Notes under the pieces: generated by a model
Databases searched by the model: none
What the model was told of the DNA's origin: nothing
The model's input: only the letters and a program-made list of their open reading frames with translations
Position numbers and translations under genes: made by a program
Part shown: positions 26,808 through 33,991 of the stretch, piece after piece
How positions within the stretch are numbered: the first letter of the stretch is position 1
Layout: the number at the start of each line of letters is the position of its first letter
Assembly (NCBI GenBank): GCA_028720105.1
Contig: JAQYLI010000021.1
Coordinates: forward strand, 1 to 58,634
DNA: 58,634 nt
Direction of reading: 5' to 3'
Source of the DNA: Oscillospiraceae bacterium
GTDB lineage: Bacteria > Bacillota > Clostridia > Oscillospirales > Ruminococcaceae

Positions 26808-26947
26808 TTCAATTCCCCCTTCGGTTTATTCTGAAATTGTAAAATCAGCTTATCTGTGAATTTTCTTGACTCTTCAAGCATAGCCCCATCTGAAGCCGCA
26901 AATGCATAAAGCCTTTTCCTCATCTCGTAAAATTTTGTAATATCCAT
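26804..26947 (-). CDS. 47-residue protein matching the N-terminus of the HEAT-like protein
   Basis: MDITKFYEMRKRLYAFAASD can be aligned with the first 20 residues of the next protein with 13 identities; after that the two diverge and this one ends in KPKGELK. It begins three bases after the SWIM gene stop and overlaps the following gene by ATGA, so it is translated inside the operon. It may be a leftover of a tandem duplication or a functional stand-alone N-terminal module. Confidence 0.6.
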   Translation of the reverse strand: MDITKFYEMRKRLYAFAASDGAMLEESRKFTDKLILQFQNKPKGELK

Positions 26948-26949
26948 CG

Positions 26950-28383
26950 TCAGCAAAGCCTCAGAATACCCTTTTCGGTTACGATTGAAACAGGGCACAT
27001 ATAAATTCTCTTCTCCTCGGGAATGTAGAAAAGCTCGCCCAGCAATGCGCCGTTTTCAAGATATTCCCTGCTTGTGACCTTGAGAACATCACAGGTCCCG
27101 GGATAATTCTCATTTGCTCTGAGAGCAATTGTCTCTCCGCCAAGTTTCATTACGGGGTGTCCGTCGGATACCGCAAATTCAATGCTGTCAAACCTTATAA
27201 GCATTGCCACGCTACGGTCGGAAAGGGTGTTTTTCAGCTCATTCTTAGCCTTCTTCACAGCCTCGGAAATGCTGCCCTCGGCTTTGGTAATCAGCAATGG
27301 GTATGTCTCCGGAGCAGCGTCTGTTATTTCGGCGGCTTCCCATCTTATGCGCCTGTTCATTCCCCCGGGGTAGCGGTAAAGCTCCTTTATTAAATGCATT
27401 CCGAATGCACTGTCCTCGGATTTGATGTACTTCTGCGCTTTAAGCGGACGGATATTTTCTGTCTTTGATATCTCCCCCGTTTGAATATCAGCCCAGTATG
27501 CGGTGTCGATATCCGCCTTGTGCATATCATCGTGAAGCACAGTAAATGAAAGCTGAATTATCGCCGCATTTTCCTTGTAAAGTCCTATCTCCTTGAGCTG
27601 AGAGAGCTTCCACACATTTCCCATTGCCTCGTAAAGTATGCTGTCCTCGGGCAGAACATCGCCGCTCTCAAGCTTTGAAGCTATGTATGTCTTGCTCTTT
27701 TTTACAGTTGATGACAGCTTGACGCAAAGAGCGGTAAGCCTGTCTGTTTCAGCGTCATCGGGAGCTGAGGAAAGCTTCTGGGCAGCCGAAACTATCTCAT
27801 TCATTATAGCCTGAGGCTCGGGAAGATAATAGTCGCCAAGCTGCTTTGCAAGAGTCTTGTACTGCTCCGCAGAGGCTCTGCTCACCGAGGATATCCCCCT
27901 TGTGAACATATCGGTCACGAACTGCTCTGCAAGTTCCAGACCCTCTGCCTGTTTTTTAAGCTTTTTCTCGGCAGCAGCCTTGTTCTGCTTGGGAGCCTTT
28001 TTCTCCTCGGTAGGCATAGCCGCTTTTTCGGCGCGTTTTGCGGCTTTTTCACGTTTCTGTGCAATGTCCTCGGGTATCTCAGAAACGGTAAAGGGCTTTT
28101 TTGCCAGCCACTCGAACATCAGCGCAAGGCTGTGCTTGCAGGGAAACTGCCTGCTTGGGCAGGAACAGCGGAAGACGGGCGATTCCCCCGAAAAATCCGC
28201 AGAGGTATGATAGGGATTTTTTCCGCTGCCCATACATTCGCCGAAGATAAGTGTTTCGTCCGCAGTCTTTGAAAGCGCTCTGAAATCTCCCGAAGCGGAG
28301 ATCTTCTTTCCGTTTGACACCGCCGCCGCATTAGGCGCAACCGAGCGGATAAGCTCTTCCGTTATGATATTTGCCGAAGCCAT
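26950..28383 (-). CDS. SWIM zinc-finger protein (477 aa)
   Basis: The SWIM motif is Cys73-x-Cys75-x6-Cys82-x-His84 (FRCSCPSRQFPCKH). A Lys/Ala-rich stretch follows (KRAEKAAMPTEEKKAPKQNKA, in part), then a mixed domain with no named motif. SWIM domains bind DNA or proteins. An ATG at 28398 would lie upstream of the site GGGAGG, so I use the ATG at 28383. The protein corresponds in role to E. coli YehQ but is first among the core genes here. Confidence 0.82.
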   Translation of the reverse strand: MASANIITEELIRSVAPNAAAVSNGKKISASGDFRALSKTADETLIFGECMGSGKNPYHTSADFSGESPVFRCSCPSRQFPCKHSLALMFEWLAKKPFTVSEIPEDIAQKREKAAKRAEKAAMPTEEKKAPKQNKAAAEKKLKKQAEGLELAEQFVTDMFTRGISSVSRASAEQYKTLAKQLGDYYLPEPQAIMNEIVSAAQKLSSAPDDAETDRLTALCVKLSSTVKKSKTYIASKLESGDVLPEDSILYEAMGNVWKLSQLKEIGLYKENAAIIQLSFTVLHDDMHKADIDTAYWADIQTGEISKTENIRPLKAQKYIKSEDSAFGMHLIKELYRYPGGMNRRIRWEAAEITDAAPETYPLLITKAEGSISEAVKKAKNELKNTLSDRSVAMLIRFDSIEFAVSDGHPVMKLGGETIALRANENYPGTCDVLKVTSREYLENGALLGELFYIPEEKRIYMCPVSIVTEKGILRLC

Positions 28384-28426
28384 TTTTATTCCTCCCAAAA
28401 TTTCAGTATTTATATCCGTTAAGATA

Positions 28427-28432
28427 ATTATA
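28427..28432 (-). promoter_or_regulatory. Possible internal -10 box ahead of the SWIM gene
   Basis: A minus-strand TATAAT lies 44 bases before the SWIM start, in the 83-base gap after the LRR gene. No good -35 with normal spacing was found, so an internal promoter is only possible. Confidence 0.35.
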
Positions 28433-28466
28433 GCATATTACCTGTGTAAAAAATCGGACAATACGA

Positions 28467-30188
28467 TCAAGGCTCATTTATATGCATATCGGGAAACCGT
28501 TCTCCTAAAAAACAAAGCATTTCCGTATCGCTCTGCTTTTTTGCATACTTTACCGCCCTGCGGATATGGAGCCTTAAATATTCCTCATATCGTGTGCGGC
28601 TCCTGCCTGTAAGCTTATATCCGCCCGCCAGACGCTTGTATGCAATATCAATGAGCATATCCATAGGCATTCCCGTGTCGAGTATCCCTTCATCATAGGC
28701 ATTTATATCAAACATTACATCGAACACCCTGTAATAAAGCTCAATGGTTTTCCTATATGCGGGATTATTGCCGATATTTTTCGGAAAGGCAACAGGAATT
28801 TCGGAACTGCCGTTTTGGGTGATAAAGGTAAGCGTTATATTTGTGCTGACGAATCGGTAAACCGTCGAAGGTCCATTTGAGCTGTATATCTGCACATTGG
28901 GATTTTTGAACGTAAGCCGTTTGGCAAAGGAAAAAAGATTTATATCATTTATCTTCGTAACACTTTCGGGAAAAACTATTTCCATTCCCGATATTTTGCT
29001 CCACCGTCTTTCAAGATCATATCTGCTCATATCGCCCGATATTATGCGGACATTATCGGATATCTGCCACAGGCTGCCCGAAAAATCCGGTCTGATGCTA
29101 AAAAGAACGCCGTTAATAACTATGCCGTCCTTTGTGACGCTTTCGTTTTCAAGTGCCGTTCTCGTAAACGGATAACCTCGGAACTTGATATCGGCACCTA
29201 TTCTGACTCTGCTGTCAAGGCTTAGGCAGTTTTTAAATGCGTCGCCATAAATCACTTTCACATTTCTCAGATCAATGTCCCAAAGCTTTTCACAGTCCTT
29301 AAAGGCGTTTCTGCTTATTGTTCTTACAGAGGGTGGAAGGATAACTCTTTCAAGAGCTTTTATGCTTTTAAAGGCATCCTGTCCTATAACCTTAATTCCA
29401 TCGGGAACGGTGAATACCCTGTCATCTGTACTGACCCTTTGAAGAACATCGCCTGTGATAAGCACATCACAGCTTTTCTCAAAAGGTGTACCGAAAAATA
29501 CCCTATCGCCGCAATACTCAGCCTTTTCCCACGATACCCTTGAAAGCGCTGTGCAATTGCCGAAGCACTCGTCTAAAAGAGAACAGCTTTTCAGCTTCAC
29601 CTCTTCAAGAGCTGTGCACCTGCCAAAAGCACTGCCTTCAATAAATGCCTTTCTACCGAAATGAAGGTTTTTCAGCTTTGTCTGATCGTAAAAGGCAAGC
29701 TTGCCTATTCGCACATAGGCTTCGGGAAAATAAATTTCCGTAAAAATCGGTCCCCACAATTTTTTCTTGATATTACATCCCGGTATTCTGAATGCTCTGA
29801 ACGCACCTTCACCTATTTCAGTCAGAGTATCCGGAAAAACAAGCACAGCATTTTTTATATTAGGTTCAACAATGGGACGGCAGCTGTCGGCTATCCTCAC
29901 AACAGGGTGGTTGTCAATATATGCGGGGATAATTATTTTTTCCGATTTAACGTGAATACTTGTAATGATAACCTGCTTTTTTCTTGTATAACAAAACTGA
30001 AAGCCTGCCTGCTGAGCTTCCCTGAACGTTAAATGAAGCTCGTTGTTTTGGACTTCTGTATCGGGCTTGGGATTATCCGAAACAACAGGAAAAGCAGCCG
30101 GCTTTTCACTTTTTTTATCGGCAGAAGTATTCCCCGAAGGCTTTTTCAGCACCGCTGCAATATCGGAAAGCATTTTGAATATATCCAT
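28467..30188 (-). CDS. BspA-type leucine-rich-repeat protein, apparently cytoplasmic (573 aa)
   Basis: The middle of the protein contains several LRR_5/BspA-like units (VVRIADSC, LTEIGEGAFRAF, IKVIGQDAFKSI, VRTISRNAFKDC). There is no signal peptide, membrane helix or wall anchor, which differs from the many secreted BspA proteins of gut bacteria. The start lies one base after the SDR stop, so the two genes are one unit, and the SWIM operon follows after 83 bases. It could be a recognition partner for the operon. That role is inference. Confidence 0.75.
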   Translation of the reverse strand: MDIFKMLSDIAAVLKKPSGNTSADKKSEKPAAFPVVSDNPKPDTEVQNNELHLTFREAQQAGFQFCYTRKKQVIITSIHVKSEKIIIPAYIDNHPVVRIADSCRPIVEPNIKNAVLVFPDTLTEIGEGAFRAFRIPGCNIKKKLWGPIFTEIYFPEAYVRIGKLAFYDQTKLKNLHFGRKAFIEGSAFGRCTALEEVKLKSCSLLDECFGNCTALSRVSWEKAEYCGDRVFFGTPFEKSCDVLITGDVLQRVSTDDRVFTVPDGIKVIGQDAFKSIKALERVILPPSVRTISRNAFKDCEKLWDIDLRNVKVIYGDAFKNCLSLDSRVRIGADIKFRGYPFTRTALENESVTKDGIVINGVLFSIRPDFSGSLWQISDNVRIISGDMSRYDLERRWSKISGMEIVFPESVTKINDINLFSFAKRLTFKNPNVQIYSSNGPSTVYRFVSTNITLTFITQNGSSEIPVAFPKNIGNNPAYRKTIELYYRVFDVMFDINAYDEGILDTGMPMDMLIDIAYKRLAGGYKLTGRSRTRYEEYLRLHIRRAVKYAKKQSDTEMLCFLGERFPDMHINEP

Positions 30189-30189
30189 T

Positions 30190-31223
30190 TTAATACTCCA
30201 TTATTTTGTAATCCTTGTAAAGTGCGCCAATGTCTTTCGGCTTTTTTTCGTCGTTCAGATGCTCATATATGGGGGCGCAGATACGTGCCGCACCGTCATC
30301 AAAGGATAGATAGGGCTTGAAATTTTTTGAGACATCATACTCCGACGGGAACTGATTTGATATCCAGCCGGGGTCAACGCTGTACATATAAATTCGCTCC
30401 GCGGCAAATTTCCCTGCAAGAGAATGGGTCATCATATTAAGAGAAGCCTTTGCCATATTTGTGTGAACGTGACGGGCAAGCTTTATTTTATGATTGAACC
30501 GCCCCTCCACCGAGGAGACGTTTATAATAAACCTGTTGGGGTGAGCGCTTTTTGCCATATGACCTTTCAGCTGAGCCGTAAGCAGAAAGGGCGCAGTCAC
30601 GTTTATAAGCTGTACCTCAAGCAGCTCTGCGGCGGAAATCTCCTCGCTCTTTGCCACCCAGGAATTATGGTGGGGCGTTTCGTAAAGTGACAGGTCATTG
30701 TCACTGCTTGCAGGAAGAAGCTCATACGCCTCCTCTCCCGAAGTCAGGATACGGGCAGGCAGCTCACCGCAAAATTCCAGCCTAAGCCGTTCCTCCCCTG
30801 CGGCAAGCTCAGCATAATATGACGGTGCCTTGCGTATGGTCTGTGCGGCATTGTTTATGAGAATATCAAGACCGTTCGGGAACATTTCCTTTACATAGGA
30901 AATAAGCATATCCATTCTGTCCGCACGTTTTAAATCAAATCCGCATATATGAAGCCTGTCTCCGAACTCATTAAAATCAGGCTCGGCGGAATATCTTTTC
31001 ATTGCGTCATATGGAAAGCGGGTCACGGCAATGACCTCTGCGCCGTTTCTCAGCAGCCTGAGACAGGTGTGATAGCCGATATTTATCCTTCCCCCGTAAC
31101 AAGCGCCGTGTAGCCCGAAAGGTCGGCGCTCACAGCCCTGTGCAGAGCATTCATTTTCTCGCAGTCGGGACATATTCCGTAATGCTCGATATTTTGCCTT
31201 TTGCATATAAGACACTGCCGCAT
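30190..31223 (-). pseudogene. Zinc-ribbon SDR-family oxidoreductase, broken by a one-base frameshift
   Basis: From ATG 31223 the first frame reads MRQCLICKRQNIEHYGICPDC (two CxxC pairs) and ends with SGYTALVTGEG then a stop at 31083. The second frame continues with GGRINIGYHTCLRLLRNGAEV, ILINNAAQT and the C-terminal part of a short-chain dehydrogenase. Joining them needs one additional G in the G5 run at 31091-31095, giving VTGGRINIG, the normal nucleotide-binding loop. So it is one SDR gene of about 344 codons, disrupted by a homopolymer change or a sequencing error. Further SDR features are the NNA motif and PGWISNQ near the end. It opens the SWIM-MoxR operon. Confidence 0.8.
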
Positions 31224-31245
31224 ATTTCCACCTGCCTTTTTTAAC

Positions 31246-31274
31246 ATTATAACATTATAAAAATAAACTGTCAA
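31246..31274 (-). promoter_or_regulatory. Promoter of the SDR-LRR-SWIM-MoxR operon
   Basis: Minus-strand TTGACA (31274-31269), a 17-base spacer and TATAAT (31251-31246): a full consensus. It stands back-to-back with the tRNA promoter, the two -35 boxes being two bases apart. Confidence 0.85.
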
Positions 31275-31276
31275 TC

Positions 31277-31305
31277 TTGACTTAATATAATTATTGTGCT
31301 ATAAT
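31277..31305 (+). promoter_or_regulatory. Promoter of the tRNA-Gly transcript
   Basis: Plus-strand TTGACT (31277-31282), a 17-base spacer and TATAAT (31300-31305). The 70-base leader that follows contains a small hairpin, GAAAGAG against CTCTTTC (about 31359-31376). Confidence 0.85.
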
Positions 31306-31381
31306 ATATATGCCATTCCTCGTGCATTTGCAGAGCCACACCCTCACATGTGTGTGAAAGAGCCTTGCTCTTTCAGGGGCA

Positions 31382-31455
31382 GCTGTGGTAGTTTAACCGG
31401 TAAAACTCCCTCCCGCCAAGAGGGGAATATGTCGGTTCGAGTCCGACCCGCAGCT
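31382..31455 (+). tRNA. tRNA-Gly, anticodon GCC, with C33 and no encoded CCA
   Basis: A full cloverleaf folds: acceptor GCTGTGG/CCGCAGC (one G-T pair), D arm GTTT/AAAC with loop AACCGGTA, anticodon stem CCCTC/GAGGG with loop CCGCCAA (anticodon GCC at 31115+300, i.e. bases 31415-31417), a six-base variable loop, T arm GTCGG/CCGAC with loop TTCGAGT, and discriminator T. The universally conserved T33 is C here. CCA is not encoded; a T run follows instead. It is a lone gene with its own strong promoter. Confidence 0.8.
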
Positions 31456-31491
31456 TTTTTATAAAACCGGATTTATGGAATACTGCAAAAG

Positions 31492-31532
31492 GCTCCTGCA
31501 TCACTATCTGATTTATAGTGATGCAGGAGCTT
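31492..31532. terminator. Strong hairpin between the tRNA and the YbaN-like gene
   Basis: GCTCCTGCATCACTAT and ATAGTGATGCAGGAGC form a perfect 16-base stem. It can end the tRNA transcript from the left and the converging minus-strand operon from the right. Confidence 0.7.
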
Positions 31533-31643
31533 TACTTTTGGTGATAATTTTGAAAGATCATATAGCTGCGAGAACGAGTATTAAAAATCCCCGGAGCATT
31601 TGCGTATTTGTCAAAACCAATCACCTCTCAATGTTTTAATCGA

Positions 31644-32015
31644 TCATTCGCAGTTTTTTACACCGAACGCAAAATAAATGATATGGAACACCCAAACACA
31701 GGCAAGAACTATCCTGCCCACGGGAACGCTTCCCATCATAACAAATCCCACGGACATAAGCAGAGTCACTGTTATCATAATTCTGATTTTGGTTTTCTTT
31801 GTCATTCCCCTACCCTGAACATAGCTTTCAAGGTTGTTCTTGTAAAGCTTTGTATTCCTGAACCAATTGTACAGCTTTTCCGAGCTTCTTGCAAAGCAGA
31901 ACGCTGCAAGCATTAAAAACGGAAACGCAGGCAGCAGCGGAAGTGCCGCTCCCAATGCCCCAAGTCCCAGTCCGATACAGCCTGCAATAATATACAAAAT
32001 TTTCTTGATATTCAT
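31644..32015 (-). CDS. YbaN/DUF454-family membrane protein (123 aa)
   Basis: Small inner-membrane protein with hydrophobic segments at about residues 6-40 and 75-115. The family pattern GLGALGAALPLLPAFPFLMLAAFCFARSS (in part) is clear, as is YNWF. Function is unknown in the family. The ATG overlaps the upstream stop (ATGA) and AGGAG is placed well. It is the last gene of the CydD-CydC-YgbA-YbaN operon. Confidence 0.85.
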   Translation of the reverse strand: MNIKKILYIIAGCIGLGLGALGAALPLLPAFPFLMLAAFCFARSSEKLYNWFRNTKLYKNNLESYVQGRGMTKKTKIRIMITVTLLMSVGFVMMGSVPVGRIVLACVWVFHIIYFAFGVKNCE

Positions 32016-32338
32016 TCTATACTCCTTTTCTCTTTTCGGTTTTCGATAACGTGCCGCACCGCCATTATGGGGTGATAAAGTATCATTCTCGGACCGGAAA
32101 AGCGCATTACTGCACGAATTTTTTCACGCATTTCGGGCTTGTAGCAATGTACTTTGCAGTTTGAGCAGAATGTTTTTGTTTCCATAAAGGGACACTTATC
32201 GCTCCTCAACGAAGCATATTCCGCAAGTGCTTTACATTCGCCGCAAAGCGTTTTTGTATGATGATTTTTTCGACAGTAAAGCTTTATCATTTCCGTGACA
32301 ATTTGCTTTTCCCGTTCACGCTTGTCCTGAGCTTTCAT
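32012..32338 (-). CDS. YgbA-like (nitrous oxide-stimulated promoter family) protein (108 aa)
   Basis: Cysteine-rich protein with MIKLYCRKNHH, LCGECKALAEYA, CPFMETKTFCSNCKVHCYKPEMRE and the end PRMILYHPIMAVRHV (key parts). These define the YgbA family, whose E. coli member belongs to the NsrR nitrosative-stress regulon. The Cys pattern suggests a bound metal or Fe-S centre. I take the ATG at 32338 (TGATG overlap with the ABC gene, GAGG eight bases ahead) over the ATG at 32344. Confidence 0.82.
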   Translation of the reverse strand: MKAQDKREREKQIVTEMIKLYCRKNHHTKTLCGECKALAEYASLRSDKCPFMETKTFCSNCKVHCYKPEMREKIRAVMRFSGPRMILYHPIMAVRHVIENRKEKRSIE

Positions 32339-33991
32339 CAGCATTTCCTCACGTTTTCAACGGAATATATACTGTCCGCAATGCGCATTGTGGAGGCTCT
32401 GTGGGAAACCAGCAGGATAGCTTTCTTATCCTTCAGTTCGGCTATTGATTTCAGTATAACAGCTTCGTTAAGTGCGTCAAGATTGCTTGTAGGCTCATCG
32501 AAAAGCATAAATTCCGAATCGTGGAGAAAAGCTCTCGCCGCACCGATTCGCTGCTTTTCTCCGCCCGAAAGCATATCCCCGCTCCCCTGCTTCCGTTTCA
32601 TAACCTTTGGGCAGGGACATAATGAAATCGTGTATGGAAGCCTTTTTGCAGGCGGATTCTATTTCTTCACGAGTTGCGTTCAGCTTTGCAATTTTAAGGT
32701 TATTTTCAATGGTGTCCTTAAAAATATGTGTATCCTGCGTGACAAGGCTTTCGCTGTCCCGAAGAGAATTTGTCCTGATAGAATTGATATTTTTGCCCGA
32801 TATGAATATCCTTCCCGAGCTTGTTTCCCAGAAGCGCATAAAAAGCTTTAACAGTGTGGATTTTCCGCTGCCGCTTTTGCCTGTTATGCCCACAATTCCG
32901 TTTGAGGGAATGTCAAGAGAAACATTATCAAGCACCTTTTCATCACCGTAGGAAAAGCTGACGTTATTTGCATTTGCTCCCGTAAATTTTATATCTGCGC
33001 CGCCCATAATTTCGTGAACGGAAGGACTTTCTTCAAGTATGTCAAGAACTCTATCGGCAGCAGCGAAGGTCTGCTGCAATCCGCCGCCTAAGTTTGCAAG
33101 TGCGATAACGGGACCGAATGAGGAAAACATTGCAATGGTTGGAATTATCACTCCGTCAAAACCGATGATGTTTTTTTGATACAAAGCCGCAGAAACGGCA
33201 AGAATTATTATAGGAAATATGATCACGGAAACTGTTGTAAGAGCCGAGCATATGCTGTTATTGCGCTTTAATATCCTGTCTTTTTCAGATAACTTTTCCG
33301 TGCGCTTTTCCATTTCGGTAATGCGCTTTTCTCCCGAGCCGAAACGTATAATTTCCGAAATGCCGTAGAGCGTTTCAAGAACAAATCCGCTTAATTTTCC
33401 GTTTTCTCTGCGGAAATCTTCTGCGGCGCTTCCGCATATTTTTGATATGATAACAGGAATTACTGCGCCCACAAAAATGTATGCCGCAACGGCAATCATC
33501 CCAAGAGAAAAATGATACCGTCCGATAAAAGCAGCCATTATCGCAGAGGTAATTATGCCTATTGCAATGGGCGAAATTGTGTGAGCATAAAAGACCTCCA
33601 GCAGCTCGATGTCCGAGGTTATAACGGAAATAAGGCTGCCCTTGTCCTTACACTCAAGTTTTGCAGGACACAGTTCACGGAGTTTTCCGAACACCTTGTC
33701 ACGCAGAATTGCAAGCAGCCTGAACGCAATGTCATGATTTGAATACTGCTCCGCATAGTGGAGAACTCCTCGCAGAACGGCGATAATTCCGATAATCACA
33801 AGTATTGTTTTCAGCGAAAAAGCAGTCTCAGATCCGAGGATATTCACCGCCGCACAGCCGCCCAGAATGGTGATAAATTCGGCGCAGAGATAGCCTGCAA
33901 CACCCATCAGCACCGCAGGTATCATTATGTACAAAAGCGGCTTTGCTATTGCTCCCAGAGAGAGCATTATTTTTATTTTACTCCGTTTCAC
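32338..33991 (-). pseudogene. CydC-like ABC exporter half, frameshifted near the signature motif
   Basis: The frame from GTG 33991 encodes a membrane domain, Walker A GKSGSGKST and LPKGYETEAGER and then goes out of frame. The other frame resumes at DMLSGGEKQRIGAARAFL and has Walker B LFDEPTSNLD and the switch His (VSHRAS). Family alignment (GERG-x-x-LSGG) is restored if two more G are placed in the G4 run at 32577-32580; removing one G also rejoins the frames but shortens the loop. So the gene is whole except for a homopolymer-sized indel. GTG 33991 is preceded by AGGAGG inside the end of the upstream partner gene. Confidence 0.82.

Noticed and set aside
31550-31620. Possible 18-residue hydrophobic peptide on minus (TTG start, MTNTQMLRGFLILVLAAI) before the strong hairpin, like a type I toxin
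   Set aside because: The start is weak, length is below known toxins and no antitoxin RNA promoter was found; the T-rich region can give such a frame by chance.
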